Origin: Streptomyces sp. CG1
Lineage (GTDB): Bacteria; Actinomycetota; Actinomycetes; Streptomycetales; Streptomycetaceae
Direction: 5' to 3'
Assembly: GCF_041080625.1 (NCBI RefSeq)
Contig: NZ_CP163518.1
Coordinates: 1,240,001-1,304,000, forward strand
Length of the DNA stretch: 64,000 bases
Shown: positions 35,404 through 44,842 of the stretch, piece by piece
How the letters are laid out: every line of letters starts with the position of its first letter
Numbering within the stretch: the stretch's first letter is position 1
Program-made: the position numbers and the translations under genes
Notes under the pieces: generated by a model
The model's input: only the letters and a program-made list of their open reading frames with translations
Databases searched by the model: none
Told to the model about the DNA's origin: nothing

Positions 35404-36456
35404 TCAGGCGGAGTGGTCGGGCTTGATGGGCATGGCCAGGGTGAACAGATCGCCGCGGTCGGCGGAGCGGATCGTGGCGGGCTGGTCGTGTCCGCGTAGG
35501 TCGAGCATTACGTCGGGGCCGATCGCGGTGCTCACCGCGGGATAGAGCGTGGTCAGCTCGAACCAGATCTGGAGGGCCTGGCCCGTCACGGTGGCCGGGA
35601 GTGGGATGTTGGGGTGTTCGTCGTCCGCTGACACGACGTTCACTGCGTGGTCGGCAACGTGCAGCGCGATGCGCTCGCTGGGGTGTTCTTCCAGGGCTCG
35701 CAGGAGCAGATCCTTCGGGACCGTCGCGCGGGTGGTGACCTCGCCCAGCGAAGCGACCATCAGCCGGTAGTCGGGGAACTCCTCGGGCAGCAACCGACAG
35801 TGCCGGTCCTCCCGGTCGGCCACGCGGAACCAGATTCCGTTTGAGACCGCTTCCAGCCGCACCAGCGGACTGCGGCGGATCTCGACGACCGCGGCCCGCA
35901 GCTCGTCGCCGTTGACCGTGCCGGCCCACGTCTGCCTCGGTGGTTCAGCCGGCACCAGGGTTCGAGTGGAGAGCCGGTATCGGTCCGTCGCGGTCAGGGT
36001 GAGCGCGTCATGACGTGCCTCGATGCGCAGGCCGGCGAGTGCTGGCATCCCGGGGTCATGCGCGGTCGCGGTCAGGACCTGCTCGACCGCATCCGCCAGC
36101 ACGGGACCCTTCATCACCGCGATGGGGAGACCTGGCACATTGCCGAGCGCGGACTTGATGACAGCAGCCTTCTGCTGCACGGCCGCCGCGTCCCCAACGA
36201 CCTTTGCGACATGCTCATCGAGTATCCGGGATGCCTCGTCAGCCCCGGAGCCGAGTACTGCCTCGACAGCGGCGAGGGGCATAGCGAGCTCGCGGAGCTG
36301 ACGCAGCGCGGTCGCCCGCTCCACCTGGTCGGCGCTGTAGTAGCGGTAGCCCGAGACCGGGTCGACTTCGGCAGGGGGCAGCAGCCCGGAGTCGGCATAG
36401 AACCGCACCGCGCTGGAGGTCAGACCACTGCGTTGGGCGAAGGCCCCGATCGGCAT
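35404..36456 (-). CDS. MerR-family regulator fused to a DnaN-like clamp region
   Basis: The protein has about 350 residues. The N-terminus is a MerR winged helix (MPIGAFAQRSGLTSSAVRFY, then VSGYRYYSADQVERA) and a coiled coil. From about 110 on the sequence resembles the DNA polymerase III beta clamp: AGLRIEARHDALTLTATDRYRLS near 145-165 and EFPDYRLMVASL near 215. The known effector domains of MerR proteins are different, so the clamp-like part may bind a ligand or a protein partner. ATG at 36456 is chosen; an in-frame TTG at 36495 would add 13 residues and has no ribosome binding site. It is followed by the TPR gene. Confidence 0.85.
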   Translation of the reverse strand: MPIGAFAQRSGLTSSAVRFYADSGLLPPAEVDPVSGYRYYSADQVERATALRQLRELAMPLAAVEAVLGSGADEASRILDEHVAKVVGDAAAVQQKAAVIKSALGNVPGLPIAVMKGPVLADAVEQVLTATAHDPGMPALAGLRIEARHDALTLTATDRYRLSTRTLVPAEPPRQTWAGTVNGDELRAAVVEIRRSPLVRLEAVSNGIWFRVADREDRHCRLLPEEFPDYRLMVASLGEVTTRATVPKDLLLRALEEHPSERIALHVADHAVNVVSADDEHPNIPLPATVTGQALQIWFELTTLYPAVSTAIGPDVMLDLRGHDQPATIRSADRGDLFTLAMPIKPDHSA

Positions 36457-36635
36457 CAGCTCATCATTTGGCACCGCGTCATCATCGAGCTTCAACCAAC
36501 TCGAAGGTCAACACCCACGAGCAGCGACAGCAACCTCATGGCCAGCAACATCTAGAGGTGCCCGGGCTGGCCGCAGCGCCGATGGCCGGGGAACGCCTGC
36601 CGTGGCGCCGCGGCCCTGGCCGGGGCCGGCCCGGG

Positions 36636-37724
36636 TCAGTCCTGGCGGTCCAGGTCGGTGATCTGCTGAACGGTGAACATGCCCGCCCCCATCGTGGTCC
36701 TCGTGCTCTCGTAGAGCCGCCGTGGCTTGTTGGTGCCGTCTACACAGCCCAGTGCCGCCAGGCGGAAACCGAACTCGCCGCTGAGTGACACACCGCTGCG
36801 CTGGTCGGCGATCCAGTCCTTGACCGACTTGTTGGAGTACACGTCGACCTGGGCCGGGTTGCCGCCGGACCGGTCTCCGAGGACGATCCCGTCCATGCCC
36901 TTCGCGTTGAACTCCACGGCCTTGGGCACGCGCACCAGACTGAGCACGTAGTCCGTGACGCTGGTGTACGGCTGCGCGCCCGACTCGCGCCGGAGAAAAG
37001 TGGCCTCCGCCTTGTTGTGCCCGCCCCGGTCCATGAAGAAGCGCACGGTGAGGTCGAAAACTCCCGACAGGAGACGGGCTGTCGCCTCGTCGCCCGGCAC
37101 TCCTCCGCACAGCTCGCGGCGGAACGTGCCCTTGTACGTCCCGTAGTACGCGTCCATGCGGTTGCCGATCTCCTCGCCGCCCTGCTCCGGGCGCCCGGTG
37201 GCAGGTTCCTGTTCGAAGAACCAGCTTCCGGTGTTGAGGGCAACGGACATAGTGTCAGTCGACAGCCGGGCCCCGGCGTCCTTCCGGTCGTCCGGCACGT
37301 AGCTGTAGTAGCACTGTCCGATGTTGCCCAGCAGCAGGCCCTTGAAGTCCCAATACTTCTTCGGCGGCTCCTCCACCATCCAGGTCGCGTTCTCGTCGAA
37401 GGACAGGGCGCCGTGAGGGGTCGACTGTTCCACCGACGCTCCGGCCTTGTCGCCCGGGACACGGAGATATTTGCCGCTGTAGACGTTCCTCAGCGAAAAG
37501 GTGCGCACGGCGTTGAACGAGGAATCGGCACTCCTCCACCGGTCCAGGTAGAACTTGCCGTCGCCCCGGTCCTCGACCGTCCAGAGCTGTCGTTCCCGTT
37601 GCCAGCAGTCCGCCGCCGGCTGCTGGAGCTCGACCGTCGAGCCGTTGTCGCCGTCGCGCACGCCCAGGTACAGGCCGCTCGCCTCGTTCTTGAGCAGGTA
37701 CGTACCCTCGGCCATCTTCGTCAC
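36636..37724 (-). CDS. Ricin-type beta-trefoil/fascin-like protein
   Basis: A 362-residue protein starting VTKMAEGTYLLKNEASGLYL. The first 160 residues contain beta-trefoil-like repeats (GLYLGVRDGDNGSTVELQQ, LWTVEDRGDGKFYL, VYSGKYLRVPG), as in ricin B or fascin-like carbohydrate-binding modules. The rest (about 170-362) has no family I recognise, with DLTVRFFMDRGGHNKAEATF and FGFRLAALGCVDG. No signal peptide is visible. GTG at 37724 lies 6 bp after GGAGGA, which decides this start over a longer frame. Confidence 0.7.
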   Translation of the reverse strand: MTKMAEGTYLLKNEASGLYLGVRDGDNGSTVELQQPAADCWQRERQLWTVEDRGDGKFYLDRWRSADSSFNAVRTFSLRNVYSGKYLRVPGDKAGASVEQSTPHGALSFDENATWMVEEPPKKYWDFKGLLLGNIGQCYYSYVPDDRKDAGARLSTDTMSVALNTGSWFFEQEPATGRPEQGGEEIGNRMDAYYGTYKGTFRRELCGGVPGDEATARLLSGVFDLTVRFFMDRGGHNKAEATFLRRESGAQPYTSVTDYVLSLVRVPKAVEFNAKGMDGIVLGDRSGGNPAQVDVYSNKSVKDWIADQRSGVSLSGEFGFRLAALGCVDGTNKPRRLYESTRTTMGAGMFTVQQITDLDRQD

Positions 37725-38090
37725 GGAATGTCCTCCAGAGCGTTGTGCGGCCCAGTGGCGGAGCAGCCTAGTTCGACGACGAAAGAGAAGGAAGCATGCC
37801 TTTTCGGGCATTTTGCGGGTGGGTGGACTCAGCGCAGGGTTCAGTGCGTCCCCGCCGGAGCAGTTCACCCGATTGGGCCAGCCGGAGTGCCCGGCCCCGG
37901 CTCTACCTGTCCGGCGGGTCACGGTCGTGCGAGGCCGGAGCACGCGGTGCATGTAAGTGTGCGACGGGACAGAGTGTCCAACAGACCACCGCAACCCCGC
38001 CGGCGGTGTAGTTCGATCGAGCCCTGTCTGGCAGGGTTCTCACCGGGCTCACGTCCGACCGGACGCAACGGCGATCGCGGAGGGCAAGCT
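37725..38090. other. Divergent promoter region
   Basis: About 366 bp lie between the lectin-like gene and the oxygenase gene, which point away from each other. An open frame crosses it but has no ribosome binding site or coding signature. Both genes have good Shine-Dalgarno sites at its edges. No clear palindrome was seen. Confidence 0.5.
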
Positions 38091-39038
38091 ATGCACGCAT
38101 CCCATCAGGTCATTCCGTGGGTGAACCTGCCTTCGGGGAGTGAGCCATGGACGCGTGAGGAACGCGCGCGGGTTGCCGCCGACGTCGGTGCGGCCTGCCG
38201 GCAGGGCGGGTTCTTCTTCCTGCGTGGACAGGGACATGGCCTCCCGCCTGACATGGTGGACGCCACGTATCACGAGGTGCGCGCCTTCTTCCGGCAGCCG
38301 CTCAACGAGAAGCTACGCTTCAACTCCACGGCAGAGACCCAGTTTCTGGGCTATCGCGCTGTGGGCCGCGAAAAGAGCCGCTCGCACGCGGGTGCCGAGG
38401 CATGCGAGCAGTACCGGATCGGGCACACGACCCGTGACCTTGGCCTGGAGCCGTCAGCCGAGTTCTTCCACGAACCTTTTCGGCACGCCACCGCCTTATT
38501 GCCCCGCTTACAGGGCCTCGGTGACGACATTCTGGCGGCCTGCGCCGTCGACCTCGGCCTGGGTGAGGACTACTTCGACTCCTTCATGGCGGCGCCCATG
38601 CACCGCCTTGGCCTGAACTACTACAAGCCCGGTCAAGGCGCTCAGCTCGCCAACCCGGTGGACTATGCGATGTCACCGCACATCGACCTTTCCCTCTTCA
38701 CAGTTGTGACGCAGGACCAGCCCGGCCTTCAGGTTCGCGACGTCCAGGGGCGCTGGACCGACGTTCCCGCCCGCCCCGACGCGCTCTTCGTCCTCCTCGG
38801 CGATTACCTGCAACGCTGGACGAACGGCGCATACGTCGCGGCCACGCACCGCGTCGGCCCAATGGCCCAAGACAGGGTCTCGATCCAGTACAAGCACCGG
38901 CCGTCGTACAGCACGGTCGTCGAGCCTCTTAAACCGTTCGCCGGAGAGGACAATCCACTGCGCTACGAGCCGTTCGACACAGGCAGCCAGTATGCATCGA
39001 TCCTGGGATCACTACTCGCCGAACCGACGACGCCCTGA
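38091..39038 (+). CDS. 2-oxoglutarate/Fe(II) oxygenase, isopenicillin N synthase type
   Basis: A 315-residue enzyme with the N-terminal DIOX_N-like part (DVGAACRQGGFFFLRGQGHGL) and the C-terminal jelly roll. Iron ligands are in MSPHIDLSLFT (His and Asp) and VAATHRVGP (His); RVSIQYKHRPS holds the Arg-x-Ser that binds 2-oxoglutarate. Such enzymes hydroxylate, desaturate or cyclise small molecules. ATG at 38091 follows GGAGGGC at 6 bp. It stands alone; the function is unknown. Confidence 0.9.
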   Translation: MHASHQVIPWVNLPSGSEPWTREERARVAADVGAACRQGGFFFLRGQGHGLPPDMVDATYHEVRAFFRQPLNEKLRFNSTAETQFLGYRAVGREKSRSHAGAEACEQYRIGHTTRDLGLEPSAEFFHEPFRHATALLPRLQGLGDDILAACAVDLGLGEDYFDSFMAAPMHRLGLNYYKPGQGAQLANPVDYAMSPHIDLSLFTVVTQDQPGLQVRDVQGRWTDVPARPDALFVLLGDYLQRWTNGAYVAATHRVGPMAQDRVSIQYKHRPSYSTVVEPLKPFAGEDNPLRYEPFDTGSQYASILGSLLAEPTTP

Positions 39039-39275
39039 CCAAACGCCCTGCGCACTTGCCACCAACCCATCGGTCATCGCTCTATTGGCACCGACTGGCC
39101 CATCCGGATCACAGTCAGGCTGACACGCCCCGCCGGACCAACCACTTTTGGCCAAAAGTGCATTGCTTTTGCAACGATCCGACTGGTACTGATGAAGATC
39201 CGGTTGTCAGTGGAGTAGGCGATACTGGGCGCTGCTTGCAGGAATGTATCGGCCGGAGGATGTGCGGGGGTTGGT

Positions 39276-39689
39276 GTGACGGGGTGGGACATCACGCCCG
39301 GGGGTGTGCAGTCGGTGATCTCCAAGGTGCGGGAGGCCGCCGGAGACATGAACGCTGGCATAGGGCTGTACGGACGGAGTGTGCAGGGCGCCATGGAGGC
39401 TGCGGGCACACTGTCTTTCGGCGGGGACAGCGCCGGAGGTACCAGCTCCAGCCGGGCGGCCGGGCTGGTGGCAGTGGCGCTGGGGAAGTTCGTCGAGGGT
39501 ACGGAGAAGGACGTGGCGTTTCTGCCGCTGCGCGCCAGCGACTCGGCGAACGGCGCGATCGAGGCGACCAACGCATACCTGGCCGGGGATCTGGAGCAGG
39601 CGTGGAACGCCCAGCACCACGCGACACTGCCCCCTGACGTGACGGCGTTCCTGGAGAAGGCCCGTAAGAAGGCGGACGGTCGGCGGTGA
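39276..39689 (+). CDS. DUF6507-like WXG100-type small protein
   Basis: A 137-residue helical protein (GWDITPGGVQSVISKVREAAGDMN and AIEATNAYLAGDLEQAWNAQ) resembling small proteins that precede type VII-exported toxins in Streptomyces. Such proteins act as partners for export. The GTG start is somewhat distant from a GGAGGA. Its stop overlaps the start of the long toxin gene (GTGA). Confidence 0.7.
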   Translation: MTGWDITPGGVQSVISKVREAAGDMNAGIGLYGRSVQGAMEAAGTLSFGGDSAGGTSSSRAAGLVAVALGKFVEGTEKDVAFLPLRASDSANGAIEATNAYLAGDLEQAWNAQHHATLPPDVTAFLEKARKKADGRR

Positions 39690-42175
39690 TCAGCCCGGAG
39701 AAGATACCGACGTTCACCGGCGACCTTGTCGAGCTGCACCGGGAGGTCATCTCCCTCCGGCAGGCGGCGAAGGCGATCAGCGAGCACGGTGACGCCGTCC
39801 ACACCCGCTTCCAGCACCTGGACGCCTTCTACAAGGCCCCCGAGGCGGGGCAGCTGTTCGCCACCACTCAGGCGGTGCAGCACACTTCCTCAGGCTTCGG
39901 CGACAAGCTGAACGCGGTGGCCGGTGCACTGGAGACGTACATGGTCAAGGCCGCCGAGATCGTCAAGCAGCTGGAGACACTGCGCGAGCAGGCCCGGGTG
40001 TTCGTGGAGTCGGTCAAGGGCCACGACAGCGGTATCCACACCTGGCGCAGTGACCCGGACAAGGTCGCCGAGCACAAGGCGATCTGGGACGGGGTGAACG
40101 CGGCCGTCGCCGCGTTCGAGCAGGCCGAGGTGACCTGCGCCGACAAGATCACCGCGCTGGTGGGCGGCACCCAGTGGCACATCAACAACGGCAAACCCAG
40201 TCAGCAGAACGCCTACGGCTTCAGCGCCGGCCAGCTGGCTCAGGCCGATTCCCTGCCATGGGGCCGCCCGGAGCACGAGGAGATGCTGCCGTTCGGCATC
40301 GACTACCACCTCAAGCAGGCGGGGATCAGCCTCTGGGACAACGCCAAGGGCTCGGTCACGGGGCTCATCGACCTCTTCAGCCCCGGCGACGACGGCAACG
40401 CCACCCGCGAGGGCCTGGTCCGGGTCATCGCCGGAGCCGAAGGCTATCTCCTCGACCCGTACGGCGACCACAACACCCACCTCGGCCCGGCGTCGGACCA
40501 GCTCATGGAGGACAGCAAGCCCTACGCCAAGCAGTTCGCCAAGTCCTTCGTCGCCTGGGACGACTGGCAGACCAACCCCGGAAAGGCATTCGGCACGGTC
40601 CTCTTCAACGGCCTCACCCTGGCTTCCGGTCCCCTGGGTGCCGCATCGAGGGCGGGCGCGGCGGCAGGCGAGGCGAGTGCCGTCGCGCGCGTGGCCGGCA
40701 CAGTGGCCAAGGTCGGCGAGGTCCTGGACCCGATCGGCGCGGCGACCAAGGCGGTCGGCGTCGCGGCGCGCACCCTGCCGAAGGTCTCCGACCTGGTCTC
40801 GGGCGTCCGGGCCGCCACGGAGGCGGCCACCACCGCGGACAAGGCCCACAGCTTCCTCCGCCTGTCCGACGGCTCCCACCTCCAGATCAGTGACGGGGAG
40901 TTCATTCCCGGCAAGCACGGCGTCACCGACACCACTCCGGCGCCACATGAGCCGGCGGCCAACGACCGCGTGCCTTCAGTCCAGGCTCCTCGCGAACACG
41001 AACTCGTCGCTGCAGGTGCCCGTACGAACGGGGTTGCCAACCATGTGGGCGATGAACCGACACCCGGGACTGGTCACCACGCCCACGCCAGCACCGGAGA
41101 CAGCAACTCGCCGCAACCGAGTACGCATGAAGGGACAGCAACCGGCTCCGGAGGAGCTCACGGCTCGGACTCAGGCCCTCATGCGTCCGGCGAAGGCGCA
41201 GGATTTCACGACTTCCACGACGCAGGGCTGCCTGAGGGACCGGACCAGCCCCACGGTCACGGTGACCCTGGAACCGGTGGCGGCGAATCTTCCCATGAGA
41301 AGCCACCGCCGCACGCTGGTGAAACGGACTTCAAGGAAATCGTTCGTCGCCAGGTAGAGAAGGCGAACAACAACAAAGCCTGGTTCGACAAGTACTACCG
41401 TTCCTCGGACGGTCACCGGCACAGCACCAGAGCGAGGGATGAAAACGGAAACCCCCTGCCCATCATTCGCCATACGGATCCTGACGATCCCAGTAGTCCG
41501 TGGACTGCGGACAGGACGCCCAGAGAACCCGCAACCTTCGAGAGCAAGGCGCCCAGGATTGGGCATCCCTCGACGGTCGCTCACGACCACCTGAAGGACC
41601 TGAACGACCTGACTGCCCGGCGTAATCACGCAGTGGCGCGCGACCTGGCGGCAAAAGACGACGTCCTCGAGGCAAAAGAAGCCCACAAGGTCCACAACAG
41701 CCCGGAGACGGAAGCAGCCCTCAAAGCAGCCAAAGAGGTCTATAAGCCGATTCATGTGGAAATGCGGGACGCCGCTGAGGCGCTCGGAGAGAAAGCGGCC
41801 GAGCTCCACGCGATCACTGACCGGTATCCGGGCGCCAAGAAGGCCATACCCGACGAACTCCTACGAGGGCCCGGGCGATTGGACCAGATCTGGCACTGGC
41901 ATGACAGAATGGTGGTCGTCGAAGCCAAGGGGTCATCGAAAACCGATCTCGGAGACCGCGTCATAGCGGGTGGCCGAAGGGTGGAGCAGGGCCATCCAGA
42001 ATATCTCGATGCAATCCTCGACGAGATGCGGCAACGCGGAGGGGAGGAACGAAAGGTTGCCAAACAGTTGAGGAGGGCACTGGCCGCAGGGAAGCTAGAC
42101 TATATACTGGTCAAGGCGAAGCCTGAGGCAGACAAGTATGGCGGGTACCTGATGTGGGACTTCAAGACGAAATAA
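39686..42175 (+). CDS. Polymorphic toxin with C-terminal PD-(D/E)xK-like nuclease
   Basis: The 829-residue protein has a helical N-terminal region (about 1-170) like WXG/LXG-type export domains. A middle part (190-400) follows, then a low-complexity His/Gly/Pro/Ser linker (about 420-560), and a C-terminal toxin domain. In the toxin, LDQIWHWHDRMVVVEAKGSS near 730-750 carries the D...ExK pattern of restriction-endonuclease-like nucleases. An immunity gene follows 13 bp later. Export is probably by the type VII (ESX) pathway, based on the partner gene; no signal peptide is visible. The toxin is expected to cut DNA or RNA of competitors. Confidence 0.8.
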   Translation: MISPEKIPTFTGDLVELHREVISLRQAAKAISEHGDAVHTRFQHLDAFYKAPEAGQLFATTQAVQHTSSGFGDKLNAVAGALETYMVKAAEIVKQLETLREQARVFVESVKGHDSGIHTWRSDPDKVAEHKAIWDGVNAAVAAFEQAEVTCADKITALVGGTQWHINNGKPSQQNAYGFSAGQLAQADSLPWGRPEHEEMLPFGIDYHLKQAGISLWDNAKGSVTGLIDLFSPGDDGNATREGLVRVIAGAEGYLLDPYGDHNTHLGPASDQLMEDSKPYAKQFAKSFVAWDDWQTNPGKAFGTVLFNGLTLASGPLGAASRAGAAAGEASAVARVAGTVAKVGEVLDPIGAATKAVGVAARTLPKVSDLVSGVRAATEAATTADKAHSFLRLSDGSHLQISDGEFIPGKHGVTDTTPAPHEPAANDRVPSVQAPREHELVAAGARTNGVANHVGDEPTPGTGHHAHASTGDSNSPQPSTHEGTATGSGGAHGSDSGPHASGEGAGFHDFHDAGLPEGPDQPHGHGDPGTGGGESSHEKPPPHAGETDFKEIVRRQVEKANNNKAWFDKYYRSSDGHRHSTRARDENGNPLPIIRHTDPDDPSSPWTADRTPREPATFESKAPRIGHPSTVAHDHLKDLNDLTARRNHAVARDLAAKDDVLEAKEAHKVHNSPETEAALKAAKEVYKPIHVEMRDAAEALGEKAAELHAITDRYPGAKKAIPDELLRGPGRLDQIWHWHDRMVVVEAKGSSKTDLGDRVIAGGRRVEQGHPEYLDAILDEMRQRGGEERKVAKQLRRALAAGKLDYILVKAKPEADKYGGYLMWDFKTK

Positions 42176-42188
42176 CCGGGAGTTGGAA

Positions 42189-43049
42189 ATGCCTACGCGA
42201 GTGCCTCGGCATGATTTCGCGCGTGCCGACGGGGATCTCGGTTTGGATGACCTCACTGAGGACGCCGGTGAGTCGATTGACGACCTCGAACTGTCGCCGC
42301 GCATGTTCAACAGTGCCCTCAGCGCGAACCTGACTCTGGCGAAGGCCCGTTGCCTTGCCGATCCCACCGCCGAACTCTTCCCAACCTGGGATGCATGGGT
42401 CAGCAGCATGCAGGTCGGATCTGCGCTCTTCGCATCGGCTATGGCAACCGAGGGAAGCGTCCAGTGCCGGATCTCCGAGAAGGTGCGTACGATCCAGGCG
42501 ACTGGTCCTCAGTACTACACGGATGCGAGCAAGTGGATCACGGCCTTCTGGCTTGCCATCATCTGCCGTGCATACGACCGGATGACCGCCTTGGCCCAGG
42601 TACCCATCAGCCTGCTGCGCGACTCCGGAGCGGTCTTCGATGAGTACATCTACGCCTGGATCGACACCCTTCAGACATGGTGGCTCCGGGGCGGCGACCT
42701 CGGTGAGAAGCTCAAAGCCGCCCTTGAGGGAACAGCACCCGACGCGCTCCAGGTCGCCGATCGCGACGAGATGCTGAAGATTCTCTACCCGCCGATCAAC
42801 CTTTTCTTGCGCTACATCGTTCAGGATCACCAGCAGTTCAACGCCGATCTGGTGAAGACGCTTGAGTGGCACAAGGATTACTGGAGCGAGACCGAAGAGC
42901 GGGCGGGTAACAGCGCAGGGCTGGTAGCCCTCGGTCCCCTGGCCATCGCATGCCTTGCCCACGACGCTGGCTTCCCTATCGACGTCGAGTCCGAGTATCT
43001 CCCTGAATGCCTTTTGGACAACAGCTGGGCCGGCGAAATCGACACGTGA
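42189..43049 (+). CDS. Imm49-family immunity protein
   Basis: The 286-residue helical protein resembles the Imm49 family by DAWVSSMQVGSALFASAM, QYYTDASKWITAFWLAIICR and the C-terminal GLVALGPLAIACLAHD. It should neutralise the nuclease encoded just upstream. ATG at 42189 has GGGAG at 7 bp; the TTG two codons earlier is not needed. Close spacing to the toxin supports the pairing. Confidence 0.8.
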   Translation: MPTRVPRHDFARADGDLGLDDLTEDAGESIDDLELSPRMFNSALSANLTLAKARCLADPTAELFPTWDAWVSSMQVGSALFASAMATEGSVQCRISEKVRTIQATGPQYYTDASKWITAFWLAIICRAYDRMTALAQVPISLLRDSGAVFDEYIYAWIDTLQTWWLRGGDLGEKLKAALEGTAPDALQVADRDEMLKILYPPINLFLRYIVQDHQQFNADLVKTLEWHKDYWSETEERAGNSAGLVALGPLAIACLAHDAGFPIDVESEYLPECLLDNSWAGEIDT

Positions 43050-43146
43050 GCCGACGCTTTGGGCACCTGGACCAAGCCGAAGCCAACTGATCCCTGACCA
43101 CCGGCCGAAAGTCCCGCATCGCACCGCGGAGCGCCGAGGAACCCCT

Positions 43147-44550
43147 GTGACACACGACGTCATCGCCCTCACCCCGAACATGCCGGACGCCCGGACCGTA
43201 CTTGCCGGGCTGTACGCCGGCGGGCCCGAGCTTCGGGTGAACAGTGTTTCCGAGGGGGCCGTCGCCCAGTTGTGTACGGCTGATGGGCGCCACCTGGTGA
43301 GCGTTGAGGTGCCGTTGTTCGTTCAGGTGCCTGGCGAGGTCGGCCGCTTGCTCGGGCCGGACGTGCGGACCCAGACGCCAGTGTGGTGGACCGAAGTACG
43401 GGCGACCACGGCGGTCGCGGAAGCCGGACGGCTGGCCGGATCGGTCGGCGGGCGACTTGCCTCAGTGTTGGGCGGGGCCACCTGGCCAGCCGACGCCGCG
43501 CATACCGACGTTGTTCCCATTCCTTCCGCCGACGGCGACCACCCTGACAACAACCCACTCGGTGTCGACGTCCTCACCGACCAGGCGGCCCTGGTCATCC
43601 AGGACCGTCCCGTGGTCTCCGCGACCACCTGGCTCACCGACCTCCTGCAGACCACTATCCCCTCGGGACGGGAACTTCAGATCGTCACCCCGCCCGAGGC
43701 CCGGCTGACCCTGCCCACCCGCACCCTAATGACCAACGTGCCCGCCCGCTGGGTCGTCCGAGACGCCACCTGCGGCTACTACGACGGTCTCACCGGCGCC
43801 GTGCTCCACTGGCACGAGGGCCGCTTCACTCCCGCGCCCACGGCGGACGGCCGGGCATCGGTCGCGGATGCCTTCGAGGCACGCTCCGCCATCCAAGGTG
43901 AACAGCAACTCCACCTCTCCATCCGCACCACCCACCCCGCCGACGAAAACCTCCTCCTCGGTGGCGCCCTGGAAGCCGCGTGGCAGGCGCTCACCGGTGG
44001 CGCACCCGCTGGCTGGTCCACCGCCGAACCCGTCAACCTTCCCTGGTCACCACGTCAGTTGACCGAACTGGCCCGTGCCCGAGCTGAAAAGTCCGCGCCC
44101 ACCTGGCTGATCGCCGTCGGAGCCCCCGACCGCCCAGCGATCGCCACCTGCCGTGTCGTGCGAACCCCGGCCGGCGTGGAGGAACAGATCACACTCGCCT
44201 TCGGCTACACCGCTGGCCGGGCTCCTCTCCACTCCCTCGCCGAGCTGGCCGAGACGCTGGCCACCCGCCACCGCCTCACGTCCATGCTCACCTACCTCCG
44301 CACCGCCCGCGCCGACCTGACCACTCCGCCGCACCACGAGCCGCCACTCGTACCGCTCTCCTTCACCCTGGGCTGCGACGCGGTACGCACCATGGGTCCT
44401 ACGGTGGCCGATTCGGCCCCAGACGCTCGGCCCATCCGACTCGGCCCCGCGACACGGCCCGCCCTCCACTACCCGCTCGGCGACGGTACCGACCTCACCT
44501 CCTGGCAACGCCTCAAACAGCTCAACGATCACCTCAGGGCCCCGCGATGA
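43147..44550 (+). CDS. DUF6177-family protein
   Basis: A 467-residue protein similar to DUF6177 proteins found next to type VII/toxin genes in Streptomyces. The start MTHDVIALTPNMPDARTVLAGL and the central AALVIQDRPVVSATTWLTDLLQ are typical. There are no signal or membrane segments. The GTG at 43147 follows GAGGAA. It may be an accessory of the export system; the role is unknown. Confidence 0.7.
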   Translation: MTHDVIALTPNMPDARTVLAGLYAGGPELRVNSVSEGAVAQLCTADGRHLVSVEVPLFVQVPGEVGRLLGPDVRTQTPVWWTEVRATTAVAEAGRLAGSVGGRLASVLGGATWPADAAHTDVVPIPSADGDHPDNNPLGVDVLTDQAALVIQDRPVVSATTWLTDLLQTTIPSGRELQIVTPPEARLTLPTRTLMTNVPARWVVRDATCGYYDGLTGAVLHWHEGRFTPAPTADGRASVADAFEARSAIQGEQQLHLSIRTTHPADENLLLGGALEAAWQALTGGAPAGWSTAEPVNLPWSPRQLTELARARAEKSAPTWLIAVGAPDRPAIATCRVVRTPAGVEEQITLAFGYTAGRAPLHSLAELAETLATRHRLTSMLTYLRTARADLTTPPHHEPPLVPLSFTLGCDAVRTMGPTVADSAPDARPIRLGPATRPALHYPLGDGTDLTSWQRLKQLNDHLRAPR

Positions 44551-44747
44551 ACTTCCGAATGTACGAGATGATCCGGCTCATACTCGCCATGCTGCCAGTC
44601 GCCACTGACACCCAATTCGGCAGGCAGGACCTTCGCGGAGCAGAGCCGAACCCTCCCACCCCACCGTCGTCTTGCCGACGCAATCCAGCGCCTTCAGCAC
44701 CTGGCGCAGGACCAACATTTGCATCCTCATTGGGGACTTCTCATTGA
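44547..44747 (+). CDS. Small doubtful protein overlapping the DUF6177 gene end
   Basis: A 66-residue frame whose ATG overlaps the stop before it (ATGA), beginning MNFRMYEMIRLILAMLPV with a short hydrophobic stretch. The rest is Pro/Ser rich and does not resemble a known family. It may be the truncated remainder of a longer gene. Confidence 0.35.
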   Translation: MNFRMYEMIRLILAMLPVATDTQFGRQDLRGAEPNPPTPPSSCRRNPAPSAPGAGPTFASSLGTSH

Positions 44748-44842
44748 GTCTGGCAACTCACTTGCTACCTACGGAGTTAGCGCCATAGCATCACGTTCAC
44801 TGTCGCGAATCGATTGTTGTTCCAGTGCATCGGGGGCCTGGT

